This document shows, one piece after another, positions 18,117 through 25,906 of a DNA stretch of 64,000 bases. A program made the translations under genes and the position numbers. The stretch covers positions 46,607 through 110,606 of the forward strand of contig JAJQDE010000023.1 in assembly GCA_021202335.1 (NCBI GenBank), given 5' to 3'. Within the stretch, counting starts at the first letter, position 1; every line of letters starts with the position of its first letter. The stretch is from Lachnospiraceae bacterium (GTDB taxonomy: Bacteria > Bacillota > Clostridia > Lachnospirales > Lachnospiraceae). The notes below the pieces were generated by a model. The model was given only the letters and a program-made list of their open reading frames with translations. It did no database searches and had not been told where the DNA came from.

Positions 18117-18986
18117 CTATTTTTGCAAATCGGTATTTGCCTTTTCAATGTCAGCTTTTTCGTCATCAAATAATCTGCTAATGTGTAAATTACGGTTGCG
18201 CAGCTCGTTATTTTCGTCCAAAAGCAGATTTCTTAAAAACAGTTCAAGATATTCCGTTGTTTCATGAATCCCTTTTGGCAGGTTGGTATAATTTGCGCGA
18301 ACAAGCGCATTTCTGAAATACCATGCATTTTCTGCAAAAATATCGTTGGTCACGGAAAAGCCAAGCATTCTTAAATATTTTATAAAAAACACTGCTGTAG
18401 TTCTTGTATTGCCTTCTGCAAAAATATGAATTTGCCATAGCCTTGAAACAAATAACGCAAGATGATGGATAATTTCATCCATTGAAAGCCCCTTATAACT
18501 AAAGATTTTTTCTTGCGAAAAATCATATTCAAGTGTAGTGCGAAGCTCTGAAGCGCTCCCATATAAAACAGTGGCTCCATCTAAAACCCACTCTTTTTTT
18601 GTAATATTAAAATCCCGTATTTTTCCTGCGTGCCGATATATACCACTAAACAGCTTTCTGTGTATAGAAATATATTCATTGGGTGAAAACGAAAATGCTT
18701 CTTCTGACAATATTACAGCAATTCGAGCTGAAACCTTATCAGCTTCCTCAACGCGACTGCTATCAGAAGATATTGGTTTTTCCTCATAATAGCTGTCTAT
18801 AAGCGTTCCTGCTTCTTTTAAGGTAATTTCCCCTTCAATATTTTTTTTAGCTGTGTCTATCAAATATTGCGACGGCTTTAACCCGTCTACTGCCTGCAAT
18901 CCGATTGCCGTACTCCAAGCATATTCCTTACTAGCCCTATTAGGCTCGGATTCTTTCAGATAATCTTTAAAGGGGTTTTTATTCAT
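18117..18986 (-). CDS. Fic-domain protein with N-terminal VbhA-like inhibitory region
   Basis: AMP-transferase (AMPylator) fold, 289 residues. The active loop reads HIFAEGNTRTTAVFF, a variant of HPFxxGNGR that keeps the catalytic His and the Arg. The N-terminus (AIGLQAVDGLKPS...NIEGEITLKEAGTLIDSYYE) looks like the VbhA-type antitoxin helix fused in cis. This suggests a self-inhibited enzyme that is unleashed under some condition. ATG 18986 has GAGGTG upstream. It is the first gene of an operon with the helicase below, which makes a toxin-plus-helicase defence function possible (inference). Confidence 0.85.
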   Translation of the reverse strand: MNKNPFKDYLKESEPNRASKEYAWSTAIGLQAVDGLKPSQYLIDTAKKNIEGEITLKEAGTLIDSYYEEKPISSDSSRVEEADKVSARIAVILSEEAFSFSPNEYISIHRKLFSGIYRHAGKIRDFNITKKEWVLDGATVLYGSASELRTTLEYDFSQEKIFSYKGLSMDEIIHHLALFVSRLWQIHIFAEGNTRTTAVFFIKYLRMLGFSVTNDIFAENAWYFRNALVRANYTNLPKGIHETTEYLELFLRNLLLDENNELRNRNLHISRLFDDEKADIEKANTDLQK

Positions 18987-19000
18987 ATAGCACCTCATAA

Positions 19001-19182
19001 GTTTAATATCGTGTTAAGCGCGGTACCGTGTGTTCCAATAACAATATTTTTGTCTATATTATTCAACAAAATTTCGTTCAAGTCTTTCGTCCGTTATGAT
19101 TTCTTTTCCAAAAAGGTCTTGTCCTGTCATCCTCCCAGTTATGCTCCGGCTGTGCGTGACGCACAAAATATACTTTTGTCAT
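19001..19182 (-). pseudogene. Remnant of a histidine phosphatase family gene
   Basis: AGGAGAG and ATG 19182 open a frame MTKVYFVRHAQPEHNWEDDRTRPF, with the phosphoglycerate-mutase-type RHA phosphohistidine motif. It then breaks. Pieces in other frames follow (KEIITDERLERNF; NIVIGTHGTALNTIL), which I recognise as the middle and the second catalytic His region of the same family. At least two internal deletions are needed. The 5' part overlaps the end of the LD-carboxypeptidase gene. Confidence 0.7.
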
Positions 19183-20254
19183 GATTTCTCTCCTGTTGAT
19201 TCACAAAAATCCTTCTCTGCCCCATATCAACCCTTGCCGCCGCGCCATACTGCAATACACACCGTGGTGTTGCGTGTCCGAAATTCACGTTATATACAAT
19301 CGGCAGCTTATCATTATCAATTATTTTCACAAGGATTTCCTTGTATTCATTGTAGTAAGCTTCATCCTGCGGCTTGCCAACGAGAATGCCACCTACGGCA
19401 TCAAAAACGCCCCTATCTTTTAGTCCTGTGATTTCTTTTTCAAACAGCTCCGGCGCCGGCTTTTCTTCGCAGGTTTCAATAAACAATATCTTCCCCCGCC
19501 ATTCCTCTTTACTAGGAAATATCCCATATTTTTCACAGATAAACGCTTCGTCGTCGTATCTGTTTTTTGAAATCAAATCGTATAAGCTTTCCAAACAACC
19601 ACCTAACAGCCTGCCTTCAAATACTTCTGTCCCCTGCAAAAGCTCAAAGCCGCGTTCTTCCTTATGCGCTCTCCTGTCCGTTCCAATTGCTGCTTTTGAA
19701 AAATCCTTACGTTCCTCATACCAAATATCGCTCGATACGATTTCATAGCTGTCCTGTTCATTCAGATAATATTCAAAAGCGTTTTTCGTATATGGGAGCA
19801 TCTCGTCTGCAATCTCTCCCAAATCACAAATAAAGTTCGGTCCATAAAAAGTGGAAAGTCCCAGCTTATAAAGCATAAGGTGGTTGACCGTTGTATCAGA
19901 AAAGCCGGTAAATAATTTCGGCTGCTTTTGTACGGCATTTACAAATTCCTCATCTTCCATCAAATACGGCAAAAGCCTGTATGTATCGTCCCCGCCGATT
20001 GCGCATATAATCCCTGCAATCGAAGCATCCAAAAAGGCATCCTTCAAATCCGCTACTCTTGCCCTTGGATTTTCCTTTAAATATTCGATTCCCTTTAAGG
20101 CGTTGGGCATAAATACCGGCTCCAAACCATACTCCTTTAATCTCTTCACGCCTATTTCTATATTGTGACTGCAAAATTCCTCGCCGAGCATTCCGCTTGA
20201 AAGGCTTACAATTGCAACCTTGTCGCCTTTTCTTAATTTCCTTGGGTATTGCAT
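19139..20254 (-). CDS. LD-carboxypeptidase / MccF-like S66 peptidase
   Basis: 371 residues. Serine peptidase of clan SS that trims peptidoglycan L,D-peptides or hydrolyses microcin-C-like nucleotide peptides. The catalytic triad is visible: Ser in TGFSDTTVNH, Glu in LFIETCEE, His in NFGHATPRCVL. GGAG lies 7 bp before ATG 20254; the ATG four codons earlier is inside the SD pattern. The last 17 or so residues run into the histidine-phosphatase remnant and are not family-like. The leader carries a structured repeat. Confidence 0.88.
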   Translation of the reverse strand: MQYPRKLRKGDKVAIVSLSSGMLGEEFCSHNIEIGVKRLKEYGLEPVFMPNALKGIEYLKENPRARVADLKDAFLDASIAGIICAIGGDDTYRLLPYLMEDEEFVNAVQKQPKLFTGFSDTTVNHLMLYKLGLSTFYGPNFICDLGEIADEMLPYTKNAFEYYLNEQDSYEIVSSDIWYEERKDFSKAAIGTDRRAHKEERGFELLQGTEVFEGRLLGGCLESLYDLISKNRYDDEAFICEKYGIFPSKEEWRGKILFIETCEEKPAPELFEKEITGLKDRGVFDAVGGILVGKPQDEAYYNEYKEILVKIIDNDKLPIVYNVNFGHATPRCVLQYGAAARVDMGQRRIFVNQQERNHDKSIFCASRTAGA

Positions 20255-20263
20255 GATAATCTC

Positions 20264-20349
20264 CATTCCGGAGCGTTAGCGACGGGGCGACGCAAATATC
20301 AGATTTGCGTCTGCCATCAAAACTATTTGTGACGCTCCAGCACAAATAG
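20264..20349. repeat. Structured dispersed repeat, copy A
   Basis: Plus strand: CATTCCGGAGCGTTAGCGACG at 20264, ending GTGACGCTCC at 20338. GGAGCGT/ACGCTCC close an outer stem; GACGCAAAT/ATTTGCGTC and CTATTTGTG/CACAAATAG (20322-20349) are inner and adjoining perfect stems. It lies in the leader of the LD-carboxypeptidase gene. Similar ends occur at 12880-12930 and partly at 35652-35666. Confidence 0.65.
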
Positions 20350-20356
20350 CTGTGCG

Positions 20357-20382
20357 AAAAATAAGCTATCGAGCTTATTTTT
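20357..20382. terminator. Terminator of hipBA
   Basis: AAAAATAAGCT-ATCG-AGCTTATTTTT: a perfect 11-bp stem with A/T-runs on both sides, so bidirectional. It lies about 20 bp after the hipA stop. Confidence 0.8.
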
Positions 20383-20402
20383 CACGCTATTCACCTGCTC
20401 CT

Positions 20403-21518
20403 TTATATTTTCAAATGTCTTTTCAAATCACTCCCAACAATCTCCCTGACTTCCTCCGCAATCCGCCTTGCTTTCTTCTCGTCGAGCTTCGCCTGCCTTG
20501 CTACTGCAAGCAAATCCTCCATATCCGGATTGCTGCCATTCCCATTGATCGTTGTCGCGTGTTCACCGCCGATGGAATTGCTGTATGTCAGGTCATATGC
20601 CGGGGATAACTGCCATTTGCCATCCTTATATAAAAAGGAAAAGTTCTTGGAATGGTCGTCCCTGTTATGTGCAAAAACATTAAAGCACATCTGCCGATAC
20701 AGCTTTTCAATTTCCGCATAGCTTTGTGTCAGCTTCATGGTAAGCTGCATCAGAATGTGATAATCCAAATTGGGAATACGGTGCGACGTTTCTAACAGAC
20801 CGCTCACCGAAACCATGTGAACCCTTGTATTCTGCTCCCTGTCAAAACGCTTAACCGCAAAATACCCCGTTTGCTTAGAAGGAAGAAGCTTCGTTTCCGG
20901 CATTTCAATCCCGCATTTTTTTGCACATATGGAATAGTCGTATTCCTGTTCACCTATATTTTTTCGGTCTGCCGAAGAAGGAAATTTTACAATCCATTCC
21001 TCGCCATCTATCTTATAGAAAATTTTAGGTCTTGCACCGCCAGACGAACCACCCATCTGAAACAAAACATCCAAATGATCGGATTCCTCCGTTTTAAACA
21101 TTTTTTCACATTCCAAAGCAATCTCATCCAAAGACATGTCTGACCATACAGAATCAAGAGGTCTTTCCGGCTGATAGGTGAGCGCTCCCATTCCCGTAGC
21201 TCCGACAATAGCCAATCGGCTGATACTGTCTACCTCCACGGGATTTATCCTTTCCCTTGCCAATAGCCTGTCCACAAGCAGCCTTCCCCACCCGTCCGGC
21301 AGACTGTCTGAAAAAACGCCAAACAAGCCCTCAAACGGATCATAGCTTTTGGGTATAAAAACACCTTTTTGCAATGGCAAAGAAAGCGGGCTTATGGAAA
21401 ACCCGTCCAAAAGCCAGTCTGCGTCATATTCAAATGCAGCCAAATGATTTGCCGTCAATGCCAGCGTTCCGACCTTGCGGTTTGCCATCCATACATTTAA
21501 TATTTTATCGTTGTTCAT
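20403..21518 (-). CDS. hipA: HipA-type serine/threonine kinase toxin
   Basis: 371 residues. In the E. coli prototype HipA phosphorylates glutamyl-tRNA synthetase and causes dormancy. The HipA signature is complete: GMGALTYQP in the N-lobe, the Gly-rich loop GGSSGGARPKI, the catalytic loop FNVFAHNRDDHSKNFSF (Asp base) and the metal-binding SPAYDLT. AGGAGG precedes ATG 21518, which lies inside the 3' end of hipB (14-bp overlap). This ties toxin translation to the antitoxin. A terminator follows. Confidence 0.92.
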   Translation of the reverse strand: MNNDKILNVWMANRKVGTLALTANHLAAFEYDADWLLDGFSISPLSLPLQKGVFIPKSYDPFEGLFGVFSDSLPDGWGRLLVDRLLARERINPVEVDSISRLAIVGATGMGALTYQPERPLDSVWSDMSLDEIALECEKMFKTEESDHLDVLFQMGGSSGGARPKIFYKIDGEEWIVKFPSSADRKNIGEQEYDYSICAKKCGIEMPETKLLPSKQTGYFAVKRFDREQNTRVHMVSVSGLLETSHRIPNLDYHILMQLTMKLTQSYAEIEKLYRQMCFNVFAHNRDDHSKNFSFLYKDGKWQLSPAYDLTYSNSIGGEHATTINGNGSNPDMEDLLAVARQAKLDEKKARRIAEEVREIVGSDLKRHLKI

Positions 21519-21786
21519 CAATTACCTCCTGAATTGACGCATAGCCCTTCTTTGAAAATAATTCATCGAAGTCCCCTTCGCACCCCAGTGCGAAGCCTAT
21601 CTTGATGAGTGACGACAGCGAAATTTCTCCGGTTCGTTCAAACCGTTTCAGCGAGCCAAGGCTTACGTCCGAACGCTCGCTTAGCTGCACCTGTGTTAAT
21701 TTTTTCTCCTTTCTCCGCTGACGCATTCTCATCGCGATTTCCTTATTTACATCACCTGGAGATTTTAATAAATCGACGGTATTCAT
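21505..21786 (-). CDS. hipB: HipB-type antitoxin (HTH XRE family)
   Basis: 93 residues with a Cro/CI helix-turn-helix (about 20-75; KLTQVQLSERSDVSLGSLKRFERTG). It should bind and neutralise HipA and repress the operon. ATG 21786 is chosen: -10 TAAAAT ends only 7 bp upstream and no SD exists, so the mRNA is probably leaderless. The open frame continues 12 codons upstream, into the promoter itself. Inverted half-sites flank the promoter. Confidence 0.85.
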   Translation of the reverse strand: MNTVDLLKSPGDVNKEIAMRMRQRRKEKKLTQVQLSERSDVSLGSLKRFERTGEISLSSLIKIGFALGCEGDFDELFSKKGYASIQEVIDEQR

Positions 21787-21790
21787 AGCT

Positions 21791-21837
21791 AATATTTTAA
21801 CCCAAAATCGCTGTTTTAGCAAGTTTTGGTTAATATT
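21791..21837 (-). promoter_or_regulatory. hipBA promoter and operator
   Basis: -35 TTGCTA (21817-21822), 17 bp, -10 TAAAAT (21794-21799). Half-sites AATATTTTAACCCAAAA (21791-21807) and TTTTGGTTAATATT (21824-21837) form an imperfect inverted pair around it, as expected for HipB autoregulation. Confidence 0.7.
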
Positions 21838-21913
21838 TTATTCGTTTTTCTGTTGTGATTGTTGTACCTTGTACATCGTTTCCCATTTTTACAAAGCCGA
21901 ATTGGAAGTTAGG

Positions 21914-22141
21914 CTATTCATTCTGATTTTGCATTGTAACGTAAATGTGTCCCACCCCAAAAAGAATGGAAGCAGCCACAAGCAGCCAATGCCTCAGTAG
22001 TATGCCGCTCACTAGAAACAAAAATGTTGGCAATAATGCTATTGCTATTGCCTTAATAGGCGACCGTGCTTTGAAGTATAACATCCACACAGTCAAATAA
22101 GCTATCAGCAAAATCGCCGTTACAATAAAATACAAAAGCAT
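21914..22141 (-). CDS. Small membrane protein
   Basis: 75 residues with about three hydrophobic segments (positions 1-20, 31-47 and 49-67) and a charged tail (QNQNE). No family recognised. The SD is poor. It lies between the GNAT remnant and hipBA on the same strand. Likely a real but minor integral membrane protein. Confidence 0.5.
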   Translation of the reverse strand: MLLYFIVTAILLIAYLTVWMLYFKARSPIKAIAIALLPTFLFLVSGILLRHWLLVAASILFGVGHIYVTMQNQNE

Positions 22142-22169
22142 TTCAAAAACACTCGAAAATCCAAGCTTT

Positions 22170-22646
22170 TCATAACTTTTCTTTTAACTCCATCTCATTT
22201 TCCATTTTTACAAAGCCGAATTTTTCATACAACGGTCGTCCCATGTCTGTTGCTTCTAACGCAATCTGCGACACTCCCTGTTTTCTTGTTTCTTTTACCA
22301 ACAAATCAAGCGTATACTACGCAATTCCGCATCTGCGATATTTGGGTGCTGTATACATATTCATGATGTATGCTTTTTTACCTGTCGGGTTGTGATAGGT
22401 CGGCATAACCTGATAAAAACTCACGCCACCGGCACCGACAAAGGTATCTCCATCATATACCAAATATGCAATATGCTCACCCTTTTCCAAAGCTCGCTTA
22501 TAATATGTATAAGACTCCTGCTCAACTAAAGACATATCCACATCGTCTGTCAGCTTATTTGCGGCGCGAAGCACAATAATCCGTGTTCGTACCAGTTCGT
22601 CAATATCTTCTGCTGTTGCTTTTTTATATTTTAAGTTTTCTAACAT
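22170..22646 (-). pseudogene. GNAT acetyltransferase with an in-frame TAG
   Basis: The frame starts MLENLKYKKATAEDI and reaches the acetyl-CoA loop YRRCGIA, then hits TAG (22317-22319). In the same frame it goes on YTLDLLVKETRKQGV...LEATDMGRPLYEKFGFVKM to TGA 22170-22172, which is the normal second half of a GNAT domain. A single codon therefore interrupts an otherwise complete 158-residue enzyme. The product is probably inactive, as the CoA site is cut. Confidence 0.8.
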
Positions 22647-22719
22647 TTTGCACCTCTGTTTGCAAGGATTTTATCTGTCCATTAATTCTTTAGGGCAAAA
22701 AAATTCTCCTCTCTGCTTC

Positions 22720-23265
22720 CTATAACTGCTTCACCATCAGAATATCATCCGAATACGTTCCATCATCATATCGGTTGGCGTTAGGTATTCGTCCACATTC
22801 CCGAAACCCTAGGCTTTCATATAAATGAAAAGCCCTTTTATTATCGGAAACAACTGTCAACTCTGCCTGCGAAAATCCTTTATTTTGTATTTCACGCAAA
22901 AGAACATTAAGCATAAGCCGCCCTAAGCCAAAGCCGGTATATTTTTGATAAAGCGCTATTGCTATCTCCGCCCGATGAGCTGTCCTTCTACTGGCGGTAT
23001 TGCCTTCAAACGAACAGTTCCCCGCATATTCCCCATCAACAAATGCCAATATCAATAGAGCGTCATTTGCCTCATTACGCGATTTGATAAACTGCTCCTC
23101 CTGTGATTGCGTAAATTCTATTTCGTCCGGCTCACGCATTAAAAATTTTGTTTCGCCGTTTACTGTCTTTAAATAATCAATCAGCATCTGCGCTTCATCT
23201 GTCCTTGCGCTGCGAAGTATAATTTCTCTTTCATTCAACTTATATCTTTGTTCTGCTAATAACAT
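22720..23265 (-). CDS. GNAT-family N-acetyltransferase
   Basis: 181 residues with the GNAT fold. The acetyl-CoA pyrophosphate loop is YTGFGLGRLMLN, and the second half has LTVVSDNKRAFHLYESLGFRECG. This resembles RimI/RimJ-like or small-molecule acetyltransferases; the substrate is unknown. GGAGG precedes ATG 23265; the ATG four codons upstream lies in the SD itself. The neighbour RhuM gene ends up 17 bp away on the same strand. Confidence 0.85.
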   Translation of the reverse strand: MLLAEQRYKLNEREIILRSARTDEAQMLIDYLKTVNGETKFLMREPDEIEFTQSQEEQFIKSRNEANDALLILAFVDGEYAGNCSFEGNTASRRTAHRAEIAIALYQKYTGFGLGRLMLNVLLREIQNKGFSQAELTVVSDNKRAFHLYESLGFRECGRIPNANRYDDGTYSDDILMVKQL

Positions 23266-23282
23266 AATAACCTCCATTTATT

Positions 23283-24302
23283 TCATTCCTTAGCCTTTTC
23301 TTTTGCTGTATTTTCCACATCTCGAATCGTTTCCAAATAAGCCTCTTCCACAGGCGAAAGCGTTTTTTCCTGAAATTTCCGGTATTCCACATTTGCTTTC
23401 TTTATCGCATCCGCATGACTAATTGTCCCCGTATTCTCCAACAGCGATCTGCCGCTGGAGGTAAGAATACTGTCAAGCTGTTTCACATAATCACTCATAT
23501 ACATCGGTCGGTGTTCAATGGCGTTAATTTCCGCCAAATCAAAATATCCCGATACAAGATTATTTAAAACCTTCAACTCATTTTCATCCAAATAGTTCTT
23601 GGCAATAGAAATATCCTTCTTCAACGGAAAAGTCCCTGAGAAAGCCTTTAGTCCCATAAATGGCTGTTTTGCGTCTGCTCTCTGATAAATGACTTCTGCT
23701 GCTGTATGTCCATGTGCTGCATAATGCAGCTTATTCTGCACAAGTTTGAAAAATTGAACGGATTCCTCTGTATGTGGATCATAATCAACTGCTGTAGCAT
23801 ATAAATCCAACACTTGCCGATACAATACTTTTTCTGAAGAACGAATATCCCTGATACGGTCAAGAAGCTCTTTCCAATAATTGCCTCCGCCGTTGCCTTT
23901 CAGCCGCTCGTCATCAAGAGTAAAGCCTTTTATCATGTATTCTTTGAGCCGTTCAGTCGCCCATTTACGAAAATGTGTACCAACGATGGACTTCACTCGG
24001 TAACCAACAGAAATTATAACGTCAAGGTTATAATAATCGACTTTATATGTTTTACCGTCAGTCGCAGTTGTTGCAAAATTTGCAACAACTGAACTTTTAG
24101 TCAACTCTCCTTCCGAAAAGATGTTTTTTATATGTCTTGAAATAGTTGATTTATCCCTTTGAAACAATTCCGCCATTTGGTCAAGAGAAAGCCAAACCGT
24201 TTCATCTTCAAATTTAACGTCTAAGCGTGTTTTTCCATCTGCCGTCTGATATACAATTACCTCCCCATAATCACCGGAAATTCTTTTCTCCTCCATACAC
24301 AT
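23283..24302 (-). CDS. RhuM-family protein
   Basis: 339 residues. RhuM was named from a Salmonella pathogenicity island gene; its function is not settled, and homologues occur in mobile and defence regions. Visible parts: an N-terminal winged-helix-like segment (WLSLDQMAELFQRDKSTISRHIKNIF), then GKTYKVDYYNLDVIISVGYRVKS...FRKWATERL, and a Fic/Doc-like C-terminal region. GAGGAG before ATG 24302 sets the start, although the frame opens at 24395. The fragment just upstream is a second RhuM. Confidence 0.85.
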   Translation of the reverse strand: MCMEEKRISGDYGEVIVYQTADGKTRLDVKFEDETVWLSLDQMAELFQRDKSTISRHIKNIFSEGELTKSSVVANFATTATDGKTYKVDYYNLDVIISVGYRVKSIVGTHFRKWATERLKEYMIKGFTLDDERLKGNGGGNYWKELLDRIRDIRSSEKVLYRQVLDLYATAVDYDPHTEESVQFFKLVQNKLHYAAHGHTAAEVIYQRADAKQPFMGLKAFSGTFPLKKDISIAKNYLDENELKVLNNLVSGYFDLAEINAIEHRPMYMSDYVKQLDSILTSSGRSLLENTGTISHADAIKKANVEYRKFQEKTLSPVEEAYLETIRDVENTAKEKAKE

Positions 24303-24381
24303 TTTCTCCTCTTCCCGAAATAAACACATTGTCAACGCTATGCTGTATTTTTCCAATTTGCAGCGCTTCTGATATTCCTCA

Positions 24382-24718
24382 TTATTTCTTCGCATTTTCC
24401 TCTAATTCCAGAATATACTTATCAAAGTCCGACATAAATAATCTGTCCTGAACAATTCTGTACTTCTCAAATTCTGTTTCTGCTTTAGCCTTGGCAATCT
24501 GATTCACCCATTTGCGAAACTGCACCGCACGCTCCGAATTTACTTTAAAGCCAACAGCAATAATCATTTCCAACGAATAATGGTTCGTGTTGTAGGTCTT
24601 ACCATCCTCGGCAGTTATCCGAATTTTTCGGATAACTGATTCCTGTTGTAATTCGCTATCGTGAAAAATCTTTTTGATGTGATAATTAGCGGATAGTTAT
24701 TTCATCCTTTTTCTTTTT
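24382..24718 (-). pseudogene. Remnant of a second RhuM gene
   Basis: The frame reads HIKKIFHDSELQQESVIRKI, GKTYNTNHYSLEMIIAVGFKV, FRKWVNQIAK, then jumps directly to EFEKYRIVQDRLFMSDFDKYI at the C-terminus. The start (winged helix) has a stop and a deletion, and about half of the protein between KWVNQIAK and EFEKYR is missing. It overlaps the open frame of the intact RhuM by 14 bp, so the two were tandem neighbours. Confidence 0.75.
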
Positions 24719-24811
24719 CAAATTAGATTCCCCCTATAATTATTGGTTTCATTGTACAAAATCTTTTATTTTTTTACTACCAATTTCAAAGTTCTTTTTC
24801 GCAACCTATAG

Positions 24812-24886
24812 TTACCTACTGTAATGTATCTCCAACCGCTTAATTTCTTTAAGTAATTTTTCTGCTTCTTCTCGTGACGGTAGCAT
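24812..24886 (-). pseudogene. Possible start fragment of an HD-domain phosphohydrolase
   Basis: GGGAGCAG and ATG 24886 open a 24-residue frame MLPSREEAEKLLKEIKRLEI. This resembles the first helix of clostridial HD hydrolases (M-P-x-R-x-E-A), and then stops. It could also be a chance small frame. The rest of 24721-24905 shows no gene. Confidence 0.3.
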
Positions 24887-24905
24887 TATTTAATCAGCTG
24901 CTCCC

Positions 24906-25547
24906 TTATTTATTCATTTCATTGACAACCTCTGTCGGCTTTACAGTCATTTCTACCCATCCCGGACAAAAGCCTGCTTTTATGGCTGTTTTCGCCGAAC
25001 GTATATTAGACCATGCACAGCAGTAAAAAGGAAGCTTGCCTCTGTCTATCGTTTCCATTGCCAGATTGCTTACTAAAGAAGCGGCAATCCCCTGCTTTCT
25101 GTAAGCAGGAAGAACATCTATCCCTATTTGCCACATATTTTCGGCATCCGCGGAACACCCAGCCAGACCAATCAGTATGCCATTGTCGTATGCGCCTACC
25201 CCTAACACATCCGATTCCTTCCTGTGTTTGCAAAGCGCATTGCTCCATGCGTCTATATACAAATCCCGAAAATCAGGCTGAGTTAATACCCGAAGCTCAT
25301 AGCCACAGGAAATGCGCTGCAACTTATGTAAATCCGGCAGCCAATACTCCGCCATAAAACACACCTTCTGCCCCAATGGTTCCAGCTTACGGTCAAGCCA
25401 ATGTAAATTAGGTGTATCAAAGCAATGATAAAAAGCATACTTATGAATATACTCCTTTATAATTTCCTTGTACTCCGCTTTCGCTGATGCAACTATATTA
25501 CTTCCATAAGATATAAAGTTGCACGCAATAGGTTCTTTATAACTTTT
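24906..25547 (-). pseudogene. 5'-truncated GNAT acetyltransferase
   Basis: An open frame without any usable start runs from 25547 (after TGA 25548-25550), reading EPIACNFISYGSNIVASA and FDTPNLHWLDRKLEPLGQKVCFMAEYWLP. It continues into a complete GNAT domain with VLGVGAYDNGILIGLAGCSADAENMWQIGIDVLPAYRKQGIAASL. Family proteins I know start some 60 residues earlier. A TTG at 25376 could give a 156-residue product, but without an SD. The GNAT half itself looks intact. Confidence 0.7.
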
Positions 25548-25679
25548 TCATGGCTCTACTCTCAAAAATTCATCTATATACATAAAGCGGCACCCTGCCC
25601 GCCGCGACCCGCCCCGCCAGCGGTGCGCATATCCTCCATGAAATATTTTCCCGCTCTTTCCATGCCATGATTGCATTTT

Positions 25680-25751
25680 TTATCTCCTCAAACTTAACGT
25701 CTTTTCCGTTATCGAATACGGCGGCTTATATTTTGCCTTGTGATTTTTCAC
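25680..25751 (-). pseudogene. Possible N-terminal scrap of a Fic-family gene
   Basis: GAGGTGAG followed by GTG 25751 gives KNHKAKYKPPYSITEKTLSL, then RR and a stop. PPYSITEK is the typical N-terminal block of one Fic subgroup. Nothing else of the gene is left. The remaining part of 25561-25906 has no gene apart from the terminator at 25827-25881. Confidence 0.4.
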
Positions 25752-25826
25752 ATTCTCACCTCAACCTGCTTACTATCTTGCGTATTATCTTACCATATCC
25801 TCGCAATCGTGTATATCCTTAAATTT

Positions 25827-25881
25827 AAAAAACCTTGCCGCGCCGATGCACGGCTGCAAAACAGCCTTTCACTGTGCATCG
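25827..25881 (-). terminator. Terminator after the MFS gene
   Basis: CGATGCAC...GTGCATCG (8 bp) enclosing GGCTG/CAGCC on the minus strand, followed within 12 nt by GGTTTTTT (25827-25832 region). A long two-part stem, 25 bp after the MFS stop. Confidence 0.65.
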
Positions 25882-25906
25882 TGCGCATCCTGCAAAGCCG
25901 TTAAAA

